Shown here: positions 6,386 to 15,900 of the stretch, piece after piece | Position numbering within the stretch: the first letter of the stretch is position 1 | Layout: each line of letters opens with the position of its first letter | Origin: Plectonema cf. radiosum LEGE 06105 | GTDB taxonomy: Bacteria; Cyanobacteriota; Cyanobacteriia; Cyanobacteriales; Nostocaceae | NCBI RefSeq assembly: GCF_015207665.1 | Contig: NZ_JADEWL010000038.1 | Coordinates: forward strand, 1-49,501 | Length of the DNA: 49,501 nt | Reading direction: 5' to 3' | Notes under the pieces: model-generated | Databases searched by the model: none | Told to the model about the DNA's origin: nothing | Seen by the model: only the letters and a program-made list of their open reading frames with translations | Program-made: the position numbers and the translations under genes

Positions 6386-9247
6386 ATGACCAACGACCGT
6401 CGCCTAATTGAAGATTTTATTCCCATTCGTGAAATATCTGCTGAATCTGCCCGCGAGAAATCTATTAGAAAAGGACATATTTCTACACTACATTTATGGT
6501 GGGCAAGAAGACCTTTAGTAGCAGCAAGGGCGGCGGTTTTTGCTTCTTTAGTAGCAGCACCAGAATCTTCTCAAAAACGCACAGCTTTAAGTAAGGCGAT
6601 GATTGATTTGTGCAAGTGGGAAGCGGGAGAAGTTACTATTAATAAAGCCAAAAGACAGATATTAGAAGCACAACGAGAAAGGTTAAATTTACCAGCGAAT
6701 ACACCATTAAATCAAGTACCACCACCGAAGGTTTTAGATATGTTTTCTGGTGGTGGGGCAATTCCTTTAGAAGCGTTACGTTTGGGTTGTGAAACCTACG
6801 CTGTTGAGCTTAATCCTGTGGCTCATATTATTGAGCTTTGTACTTTAGTTTATCCACAAAAGTACGGTAAAAAATTAGCAGATGAGGTAGAGAAATGGGG
6901 TAATTGGGTAATCGAAAAGGTAAGGGAAGAAATTGGTGATTTATATCCAAATATAGAGAATGCGGAATCAAGAAATGGGGCTGAGGATAAAGCAGAACAA
7001 AGCGACGTACAATTAGATTTATTTTCTCAAAATCAATCCAAAAATCAAAAATCAAAAATTGGACTTACACCAGTAGCTTATTTATGGACGCGCACGGTGA
7101 AATGTCCTAACCCTGGTTGTGGTGCTGCGGTTCCTTTGGTGCGCCAAACTTGGTTGTGTAAAAAACCTAAAAAATATGTAGCGTTGAAGGTTATTCCCAA
7201 CCAAGAGACAAAACAAGTTGAGTTTGAAGTAGTAGAAGCAGAAACAGAAAAAGCACTAGGTTTTGACCCATCTTCTGGTAGTTCTCGCGGTAATTCTACT
7301 TGTAGGCATTGTGGAACTACTGTTAATAAAGCTTATGTCAAAGAACAGGGTAAGGCTAGTAATATTGGTCAGCAATTAATGGCGATTGTTTGCACTACTC
7401 CTGGTGAAAAAGGTAAAACTTATTTATCTGGTAAATCTTACAATTCTTATATTCCTGACGAAGCTGATTTAAAAAATAGATTAGAAAACCTTTGTGCAGA
7501 AACAGGTTTAACAATTCCCAATGAACCGATTTTTTCTGCTGATACAAGAGCATTTTTTACTCATCTTTATGGTTTAGATAATTTTGGTAAGTTATTCACA
7601 TCCCGTCAATTGCTGTCGCTGATGACGTTTGTTAAGTGGGTACGGTTAGCGCATCAGGAGATGTTGCAGCAAGGGTGTGAGGAGGAGTTAGCGAAGGCTA
7701 TAGGGACTTGTGTAGCTATTACTGCTAGTCGTACAACAGATTACAGTTCAAGTCTTTGTACTTGGAATTATACAGGAGGAAGAGGAAGCAAAAATACGTT
7801 TTCTCGCCAAGCACTACCTATGGTTTGGGATTTTGCTGAATCCGCAGCTTTTAATCCTTTGGGAGCAAATTATAAAGCTGGAATAACAGCAATGTCTGCT
7901 ACATTGCCACTGTATTTTTTTAATAAGTCAGCATCAGTTATTCGTTGTTCTGCAACATCTTTACCAATAGAAGAAAATACATTAGACGCGGTAATTACAG
8001 ACCCACCATATTTTGATTCTGTCCCCTACGCTGACTTATCAGATTTCTTTTATGTATGGTTAAAACGCTCAATTGGACATCTTTATCCGGAACATTTTTC
8101 TAGTCAATTAACTCCCAAGAAAAACGAAGCCATCATGGAACCTTCCCGACATGGGAGAGATAAGAAAAAAGCCGCACAAGCCTATGAAGAAATGATGCAT
8201 AAAGCATTCTGTGAAGCTAACAGAGTACTAAAAACAAACGGCATGATGGTTGTAGTTTATGCCCATAAAACTACATCAGGTTGGTCAACGTTAATTGATT
8301 CTCTCAGACGGGCAAAATTTACCATAACCGAAGCATGGCCCCTTGATACTGAAATGGGGGCACGGTTACGCGGTCAAAATTCAGCCGCACTAGCTTCCAG
8401 TATTTTCCTAATTTCCCGCAAACGCACAGATGCCAAAATCGGTGACTACGCAATGGACGTGCGCCCAGAACTTGCAGAAATCGTTCGCGACCGCGTAAAA
8501 ACCCTGATGGCAGAAGGCGTTACTGGTGCTGATTTAGTCATCGCTTGCATCGGTGCTGGCTTACGCGCCTACACTCAATACGACCGCGTAGAACTTCCCA
8601 ACGGTGACGAATTAGACGCTAATTCCTTCCTTGACGAAGTACAAAAAGAAGTTTTAGAAGCAGTTTTAACCGACGTGTTACTGTGCGATAAAAAAGGTGT
8701 TTCTGCCGTCGATAAACCCACCCAATATTACATTTTGGGACGCTACGAATACGGGGAAGCTATTGTAGAATTTGACGAAGCTAACACCTTAGCCCGTGGT
8801 GTTGGTGTAGAACTTGACAGCGCTGGAGGGTTAACGGATGGCAAACTGGGACTGGTAAAGAAAACTAAAAACCAAGTACAATTACGAGACTATACAGAAC
8901 GCGGTGCGGATGAAGATTTGGGCATTCAAAAAACAGAAAAACAACAACAATTTAATGTCAAACCCCAAGCCCTTGGTACAGCACCAACATTAATAGATAT
9001 TCTCCATCGCTTGCTGTGGCTGCAAGAAAATAAACCCCAAGAAATTAGCAATTTTTTAACATTATCCCAACCAGATGCTACCCAATTACGTCTCGTTGCT
9101 CAAGCTTTAGCTGGACGTGCATTAACACCAGAAGCGGGTGCAGAAATTGTTAATAATAACCGCACCAAAGAACAACAACAAATTGATACCTTGTTAGCTT
9201 CTTGGAAACGAGTAATAGAAGATAATTTATTTACTCAAAGTAAGTGA
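6386..9247 (+). CDS. DUF1156 DNA methyltransferase
   Basis: A 953-residue amino-methyltransferase with the DUF1156 N-terminus (ESAREKSIRKGHISTLHLWWARRPL). SAM-binding motif I is VLDMFSGGGA (from 116) and the catalytic motif is DPPY (539-542). A long insert between them carries zinc-ribbon-like cysteines (CPNPGC and CRHC). DPPY methylases of this kind modify adenine N6 or cytosine N4. DUF1156 genes are repeatedly found beside DUF499 ATPases and SNF2-type helicases in bacterial defence islands. Here it would mark self DNA for the neighbouring helicase/nuclease. A linker near residues 217-225 is encoded by a 7-bp tandem repeat. A hairpin terminator follows at 9269. Confidence 0.88.
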   Translation: MTNDRRLIEDFIPIREISAESAREKSIRKGHISTLHLWWARRPLVAARAAVFASLVAAPESSQKRTALSKAMIDLCKWEAGEVTINKAKRQILEAQRERLNLPANTPLNQVPPPKVLDMFSGGGAIPLEALRLGCETYAVELNPVAHIIELCTLVYPQKYGKKLADEVEKWGNWVIEKVREEIGDLYPNIENAESRNGAEDKAEQSDVQLDLFSQNQSKNQKSKIGLTPVAYLWTRTVKCPNPGCGAAVPLVRQTWLCKKPKKYVALKVIPNQETKQVEFEVVEAETEKALGFDPSSGSSRGNSTCRHCGTTVNKAYVKEQGKASNIGQQLMAIVCTTPGEKGKTYLSGKSYNSYIPDEADLKNRLENLCAETGLTIPNEPIFSADTRAFFTHLYGLDNFGKLFTSRQLLSLMTFVKWVRLAHQEMLQQGCEEELAKAIGTCVAITASRTTDYSSSLCTWNYTGGRGSKNTFSRQALPMVWDFAESAAFNPLGANYKAGITAMSATLPLYFFNKSASVIRCSATSLPIEENTLDAVITDPPYFDSVPYADLSDFFYVWLKRSIGHLYPEHFSSQLTPKKNEAIMEPSRHGRDKKKAAQAYEEMMHKAFCEANRVLKTNGMMVVVYAHKTTSGWSTLIDSLRRAKFTITEAWPLDTEMGARLRGQNSAALASSIFLISRKRTDAKIGDYAMDVRPELAEIVRDRVKTLMAEGVTGADLVIACIGAGLRAYTQYDRVELPNGDELDANSFLDEVQKEVLEAVLTDVLLCDKKGVSAVDKPTQYYILGRYEYGEAIVEFDEANTLARGVGVELDSAGGLTDGKLGLVKKTKNQVQLRDYTERGADEDLGIQKTEKQQQFNVKPQALGTAPTLIDILHRLLWLQENKPQEISNFLTLSQPDATQLRLVAQALAGRALTPEAGAEIVNNNRTKEQQQIDTLLASWKRVIEDNLFTQSK
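7037..7060. repeat. 7-bp tandem repeat (TCAAAAA) in the methylase gene
   Basis: About three units of a TCAAAAA-type heptamer, encoding a basic linker of the methylase. Heptamer repeats are typical of filamentous cyanobacterial genomes. Confidence 0.6.
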
Positions 9248-9268
9248 TTTATCTAAAGTTCTAATTTG

Positions 9269-9296
9269 ATAGAGGCATCGTATATGATACCTCTAT
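9269..9296. terminator. Hairpin between convergent genes, probable bidirectional terminator
   Basis: Arms ATAGAGGCATC (9269-9279) and GATACCTCTAT (9286-9296) pair over 11 bp with one mismatch and a 6-base loop. It lies between the methylase stop and the end of the leftward 105-residue gene. There is no long T run, so the terminator call is moderate. Confidence 0.55.
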
Positions 9297-9342
9297 ACAT
9301 TGAATAAGGGTAATAAACTACATAAATTCAATGCAAGTTAGT

Positions 9343-9660
9343 TTATTTTTTAAGTTTACGAATTTGCTCTACTATATGGTTTTCTATTTCTCTTTTATGG
9401 GTACTAGTGGCACTTCGCTGGTAGTTTCTTCCGGCTTCTTGGATAAACTTGCGTTTATCACTTGAAGAACTATTGGGTTTCATACCCGATTTCTTCATTT
9501 GTTTTTGTAGTTCAACCCAAGTAGTTTCAGCCGTAGCTTCACCTATTTCTACAAGTGCTTGTGGCAACAATCTTTTTGCTTCCTTATGAATATCATCTTC
9601 TGTCTCAAGTGACCTAAGATTAACATTACCAATCTTAATTTTTAAGTCAATTTTACTCAT
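9343..9660 (-). CDS. Hypothetical protein, antisense within the defence cluster
   Basis: A 105-residue basic, hydrophilic, probably helical protein with no family I recognise. It starts at ATG 9660 with a strong GCAGGAGG ribosome site 8-9 bases upstream, so it is likely expressed. It lies on the opposite strand between the DUF1156 methylase and the DUF499 ATPase, and it ends at a hairpin shared with the methylase. There is no signal peptide or membrane segment. The C-terminal half is rich in Lys, Arg and Ser (KKSGMKPNSSSSDKRKF), so it may bind nucleic acid. Its position suggests a regulator or accessory factor of the defence module, but that is speculation. Confidence 0.65.
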   Translation of the reverse strand: MSKIDLKIKIGNVNLRSLETEDDIHKEAKRLLPQALVEIGEATAETTWVELQKQMKKSGMKPNSSSSDKRKFIQEAGRNYQRSATSTHKREIENHIVEQIRKLKK

Positions 9661-9837
9661 ACAATAATTCCTCCTGCAAGAAATTAATCAATGACATTAC
9701 CGTATTATTATAGAACTTATGTACTAAGTATATCTTTTTATGCAAGTAGTTTTTAATTCATTGTGACCAAAGACTACACATAAGCTAGGGATGGAAAGTA
9801 ATAATAGAAACAATCCCACGTTAAAACATAAAATCCT

Positions 9838-12771
9838 ATGAGTAGCGCTTATCAAATAAAACCTTGGACACAGATAGTCACTCCCCACGCTGATATTATC
9901 AGTGGTAATTTAGATAACGCTACTTACGCAGCCAGTTTGGGTGCAGTGATTCGTCAAGACCCCAAATGTCCAATTGTGTACAGGGATGCGCGTGATTTCT
10001 ACGCTGCTACGTACTTGACCACAGCATTAAAAAAACTACTCTCAGACGTACTAAAAGGATTACAGGGAGATGCAGGGGATAGGGTATTACAACTCCGCAC
10101 ACCCTTCGGTGGTGGTAAAACTCATTCCCTGATTGGTCTCTACCACATCACCAAAAACCGCGCTTCATTACAAGATATTCCTCAATTAGATACTTTACCC
10201 GACCCCGGTAACGTGCGGGTTGCTTATTTTATTGGTTTAGATATTGATGTAAATACAGGTATTCAAGTAGAACCGGACTTAAGAATATTTACACCTTGGG
10301 GATATTTAGCATGGCAAATTGGTGGACATGAAGCCTATTCTTTAGTGCAAACCGCAGACCAACAATACATTGCCCCTGGTAACGATATATTAAGGAAAAT
10401 ATTAGGCGACCAAGCCAATTTAATACTTATAGATGAACTACTAATTTATATTGAAAACGCGATGGCGAAACAGGTGGGAGACTCTACCTTTGGTCGTCAA
10501 GTTCTTACTTTTATCCAAAAATTAACAGAAGTTGTCCGCGAATCTGACAAAACAGTTTTAGTATATTCCCTACAAGCAAGTGTGGGAGAATCTTTTGGGA
10601 ATGAAGGCTTATTAAGCGCTTTAGATAAATTAGTTAGTCGCATTGACGCTAAAAAAGAACCTGTTTCCGGTGATGAAGTCATGCGGGTTGTGCAACGGCG
10701 TTTATTTAGCAATATTGGCGACACAACTATTATCCAAGAAATTGCCAAACAACAAGCAGAATTATTCCGCAAGTTCCGCGAAAGTTATGCAGAAACTAAC
10801 CGAGAAAAACAGCAAGTACAACAAGAAGCCGATTTATTAGCAGAAAGAATTTTATCAAGTTATCCGTTTCATCCCGACTTAATCGATTTAATGTATCATC
10901 GTTGGGGTAGTCTTCCTAGCTATCAACGTACTCGCGGTGCTTTGCAATTTCTAGCATCCATAACTTACGCATTATGGCAAGGACAAGATAATTCTTGGTT
11001 AATTACTCCCGCTAATATCCCCTTTGAAAACGACGTTACAAGGAGTTCTTTTTTCACTCAAGTAGGGGAAAGAGATGCTTATAATGCAGTATTAGGCGCA
11101 GACTTAACTGGTCGGAAAGGTAAAGCAAAAATAGTAGATAATCGCATCGCTAATGATGCACCAGCACTGGCGCATTTAAAAGTAGGAACTCGGTTAGCTT
11201 CAGCAATTTTAATGTATTCCTTTGGAGCAAGAAGCGGGGAAGATAGGGGTGTTTTGGAACAAGATATTACAGCAGCTTGTTTAGCACCAGGATTAGACCG
11301 TACCACCATCACAGCAGCTTTAAGTGACCTGCGAGAACAATTACTTTACCTGCATTATGTCGGTCGCCGTTATCGGTTTGAAACCAAACCCAATCTTAAC
11401 AAGTTAATTGCTGATGAAGAAAGCAAAGTTGGTGGTGATGAAGTATTACAAAAAATCCGCGATGAATTAAGTAAGACTTTAGGAATATCATCCAGAAACG
11501 GAGAGGTAAATAATAGAGGTAAAGTTGTATTGTGGGCTAAAGATGCAACGGCAATTACAGATAAAATATCGCAATTTAGTATCGCTTATCTTGACCCCAG
11601 TTGGGCAGAAAAAAGCCAGGAATTAATCTTAGCTGATACTTTAGATTGGTTAGAAAATCGCGGTAACGATAAACGGGAATATAAAAATGCAATAGCTTTT
11701 GTAGTTCCTAATAAAGTTCAAATGGATAAAGCACGCAAAGGTGCTAGAACCGCATTGGCTATAACTTCGCTGATTGACCAAAAAAACAAGTATAAATTTT
11801 CCTCAGAAGACTTAGAAGAACTAACTGGTAAAATTAAAGATTCCACCAGCGAAATTGGTGCAGCAATTCGCCGTCTTTATGATTATATCTTGTTGCCATT
11901 ACCAGATACAAGTTCCAACCCAATACGGTTAGAGAATATAGATTTACAATCACAGTTAAATACCAGTCAAAATTTACAAGAAAGAGTACTAGATGCGCTC
12001 AAAAATCACGTTTTTGATTCAATTACTCCTGCTAAATTAATGCGCTTATCTGGTTTAGAAAATCCAGAAAATGAATATATCACAGCGGAAGAATTAGTCA
12101 GTTACTTCTTCCGCTTTCCTAATTTTCCCAAAATGTTAGGTGTAGATGGAATTAAAAAAGCGATTCTCAAAGCAATCGAACAAGGTATGATTGGTTATGT
12201 ACCATCGATGACAATAAGTAGCAGCACACCCATAGTAGAAAATCCCAGTTTAATCAGCTATGAGAAAGTAATTCCTGCCGATGAATTAGACCTTGCTGGT
12301 TATCTTTTATCTCCAAATTTAGTGAATAAATTGCGTTCCCTCGCATCTGAAAATGAAGTAGAAACAACTTCAAATGAAGAGGAAGATAATACTAATAATA
12401 CTGACGGTGAAGATGATAGTTCGGGTGGCTTTGATAGCACCACATCAAAAACAGTTGAGACAGTCCCAGAAGAGAAAAAGACCGTTGAATATAAATCAGA
12501 AACAAGTAGTATCGAACGCACAATTTTAACTGATATTATTAACGGTAAACAACCTGCACATTACTACAAATTGACTTCCGTTACCGATAAATCAAAAATC
12601 TTTGAACTATTTCAGATGTTACAGACATTATCAGATAAAGCAGAGAGAATGACTATCAAAATAGAAGTACAAGCGCACACACAAGATAAATTTGATCCAA
12701 CTTGGATACGTAATGCTATTGAAGAACCACTTGATGAAATGGATATTCAAGCATCTACACGTTTGGAATAA
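9838..12771 (+). CDS. DUF499-family P-loop ATPase
   Basis: A 977-residue ATPase of the DUF499 family. The Walker A motif is F-GGGKTHS (G91-S97), in the LRTPFGGGKTHSLIG context typical of the family. Walker B is LILIDE with D199 and E200. The remainder is helical, and an acidic Asn/Asp/Ser-rich linker lies near residues 840-870 (NEEEDNTNNTDGEDD). DUF499 proteins are partners of DUF1156 methylases in predicted defence systems, and their biochemical activity is not established. It is separated from the methylase by the leftward 105-residue gene, so it probably has its own promoter in 9661-9837. A role as the ATP-driven switch of the system is inferred. Confidence 0.85.
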   Translation: MSSAYQIKPWTQIVTPHADIISGNLDNATYAASLGAVIRQDPKCPIVYRDARDFYAATYLTTALKKLLSDVLKGLQGDAGDRVLQLRTPFGGGKTHSLIGLYHITKNRASLQDIPQLDTLPDPGNVRVAYFIGLDIDVNTGIQVEPDLRIFTPWGYLAWQIGGHEAYSLVQTADQQYIAPGNDILRKILGDQANLILIDELLIYIENAMAKQVGDSTFGRQVLTFIQKLTEVVRESDKTVLVYSLQASVGESFGNEGLLSALDKLVSRIDAKKEPVSGDEVMRVVQRRLFSNIGDTTIIQEIAKQQAELFRKFRESYAETNREKQQVQQEADLLAERILSSYPFHPDLIDLMYHRWGSLPSYQRTRGALQFLASITYALWQGQDNSWLITPANIPFENDVTRSSFFTQVGERDAYNAVLGADLTGRKGKAKIVDNRIANDAPALAHLKVGTRLASAILMYSFGARSGEDRGVLEQDITAACLAPGLDRTTITAALSDLREQLLYLHYVGRRYRFETKPNLNKLIADEESKVGGDEVLQKIRDELSKTLGISSRNGEVNNRGKVVLWAKDATAITDKISQFSIAYLDPSWAEKSQELILADTLDWLENRGNDKREYKNAIAFVVPNKVQMDKARKGARTALAITSLIDQKNKYKFSSEDLEELTGKIKDSTSEIGAAIRRLYDYILLPLPDTSSNPIRLENIDLQSQLNTSQNLQERVLDALKNHVFDSITPAKLMRLSGLENPENEYITAEELVSYFFRFPNFPKMLGVDGIKKAILKAIEQGMIGYVPSMTISSSTPIVENPSLISYEKVIPADELDLAGYLLSPNLVNKLRSLASENEVETTSNEEEDNTNNTDGEDDSSGGFDSTTSKTVETVPEEKKTVEYKSETSSIERTILTDIINGKQPAHYYKLTSVTDKSKIFELFQMLQTLSDKAERMTIKIEVQAHTQDKFDPTWIRNAIEEPLDEMDIQASTRLE

Positions 12772-12995
12772 ATGGGCGTAAAGCGAAGCTGCTACGAGTC
12801 ACTATACCACGGATGAAAGCTTTGTGTGGGTAGAAGCATAAGCTTGCCAAAAAGGCAATATTATGGTTTCATTTACAGTAATACTTTCAGGCGTGGCGAC
12901 TCATGACACGCTCGCTAGTTTTACCTCAATCTGAGTAAAATAGAAGTACATAAATTTGATAAAAACATTGATTAATTGAATACGTTTATCTACAC

Positions 12996-15900
12996 TTAAT
13001 CTTCTAACTCTGCCCAAATATCTTCTCTATGAGCATCAGAGGTATAACCTTCAGCAATGCTGCGTAACATTGCGGCAGTTCTGGGATAAGCATCTCCTAG
13101 TAAAATTGCATCAAATTGATAGGTATTGGCTAATTGTCTTTCTTGAGTTCCACCTTCACCTATTAATTTTGTCCAAACTCCGCGCTTGTTAAAAACACCA
13201 GTTGCTATCCCCCGTTCCATCTTTTTACTCGCAACTTCTTCAATAATTTCTCGGACTGCGATATCCGGCCATATATCGTCTGATGATTGGGACCATCTCA
13301 CTTTGTAAGACAAATACCTCATTAAACTGTATAACTTTGATTCTATAGCCATACAGAAAAGATATATTTGCCAAAGAGGGACTCTTTCTCGTGATTTCGG
13401 TGCATATGCTAAAACATGACCAATTTTTATATCTGCTATTTTACTCCTACCGCTTTCCTGGCTGGCTGCCCTTACCTGTAATACCCAATTTCTTAATTGC
13501 TCCAAATCAACAGTCCCATCTTCTTTAAGACCAGGTACTTGATGCCATGATTCAAGCAATTCATATCCTAAATTCGCACGAGTTAAAGTAGCTTGATCAA
13601 TTTCCATTGCTTCATCTCTATCATCTTCTGGCTTATACACAAAGTTCAAAATATATACAAAAAATAGAGGGTTTCTGGAAAGTTCTTGGTAAAGAAGTTT
13701 AGGTTGTCGTTTGGAATTAACCAGTAACGGTAAATACATCCACTCCAAAACAGCAAGTTTGTTATCTTCAATGTTGTCTGCTTTTTCTAGAACATCAAAA
13801 ATCTCTTCAATGTAATGATTACTAAGATTGATATCAGGTACTGGTTTTTCTGTGTAAGGGTCAACTGAGACGACTTTTTCAAGGATAGCTACCAATAAGT
13901 TTGACGGTAAGAATTGAGTTTTATCATCATAATATAAACCGACTAGGTTTAGTGCTGCATAGGGGCGATTAAAATCTAACAACTTAACACTTGCTTTTTC
14001 ACAGTCATCTTTTTTTACCCAACCTGCGGAAATAGTCTGCCAATATAAATTTTCTAATTCCTCACCGAAGGGAACTAACAAATCCCAAGTGCGTTTGTCA
14101 AACGGCAATGCATAGAAAAAATTGATTACTTGTTGTGCAGACCAATGGTTATTTTGTGCGTAAGAAAGGATATTTTCTGCCCAATCCCATCCACAATTTT
14201 CAAGACGGCGACGTATAAATCCTATTGCGAAAACATTAAGTGGATTTTTCTCATTTCCGAGAGTTTCTTGAAGTAAGCTTATTTCAACTTCTTCTGTAAT
14301 CGTTTCTATATTAGCAATTGCTACACCTAACAAACTAGGCTCTTTAACAATCTCTGCCATTTCTAAAAGAACATTTATATCAGCTTGAAAGTAAACTTTC
14401 CTCGCTGCTGCTGTTTGAGCCTGCTTAATTTTTCTATCTCTTGCTTTCCAATCGCCATAAATACGCTCTTTATGAATACAATATAAGAAGTTAGGATTGA
14501 AGGAGAATAACCAGGAATAACGATATATTATATTTTTGGGTTCAAACTTTTGGTATAGCAAGTAAAATTTGTCAAGGTAATCCGTAGGTAATGCCCACTT
14601 AGTATCAGAATATTTTTTGTGTTTGTGAATTATTTCTCTCAGGGTATCACAGATTATTGCTAAGTCTTTTTGTGGGATATTGGTGGTATCTAATGCAAGT
14701 AAATGATTAATACTTTTATCTTGTAATTGAGGTGGAAGAGATTCTATTTTCTTAATTACATCACACAATCTTTTACTATCAGTCCCCATATTAGAAAGAA
14801 CTCGCTGCATAATAGCATCTATATTTTTCCAGTATTCAGCCCCAGTAACTTTTGGTGTAGAGTCTGCATTCCAATCTCGCCAACGAGGTTTATAAATTGG
14901 GTGTGAAATACCGCCGCTAATTTCTGGAAGCAAGTTATATATAACTTGCCATGCAATATCTGGTTCACGAGTAATAAGTGTATCAATAACTCGCAAGCGT
15001 TGAGCCAAATTAGCTGGTGTTTGAGGATTCCAGCATAGAAAAATTTCACACAAGCTACGAAATGGACGATTGACAATTTTTCCGCCTGGGTCTAGTCTAG
15101 AAAGTTTTCCAAGAATCAGCGTAACTTGTGAAAGATATTGCGGTTCCCAAACAAGCACCTCCAAAGCCCAAAGCAAGCCCGTGTGAGGAGCAGCAGCACC
15201 AAAAGATTCCTCTTGTAAAAATAATTCCACTAAGATGGGATTATCTCCTGACAGCCCTTCGTCAACAGCTTCCAAAAATGCTTCTGGTGAGGCTTCTGCG
15301 AGAGTAGGTAAAAAATATGCTAGTGATGCCCAAATCTGCCAGCCAACATGGGAACTTAACAACTGATGTATAATTCCAGTGACCCTTTGCTGCGCGGATA
15401 TTATATCTTGAGTTTCCGGAGGTAGCTCCCGTGTTGCTAAAATCGCCAAAGTTTCTACCAGTCCTTCTCTAAGAAAACCTGAGTTCGGCAACTCCTTACC
15501 ATATATGCTGGCTGCATATCGTTGTTCTAAAGGTAACTCATATCGTGGGTCAAGGGTTCCTAAAACCGAGAGGGTAACGTTTTTAAATTCTTCCAGGTCG
15601 TCACGAACAAGAAAGTGTGATAAAAGATGCCATGAATCTTCGCGGGAAATTAACTGCCAAACACTTCCTAGTCGTCGAACAGGAGGGTCAGAACTATTTA
15701 CCCAGCGTGATATATCTGCTTCAACTTCTTTATAAGATTTGCGAGCTAGTTTGGCGATCGCTTCTCTGTCACCTTCTTGTGTATCATCCCATGCTCCAAC
15801 CAGTAAAACTGGAATTAGCGATCGCACATTTTCTGGTTTTGCCCAATCGGGAGTATGTAATTCTGGTGCAACTGCAATTAGCCGCCGTAAAACGTTGAGA

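Noticed and set aside
2839-12771. DISARM or BREX identity of the helicase-methylase-ATPase cluster
   Set aside because: drmA, drmB, drmC, pglZ and brxC-type genes are not present. DUF1156 and DUF499 place it in a different group.
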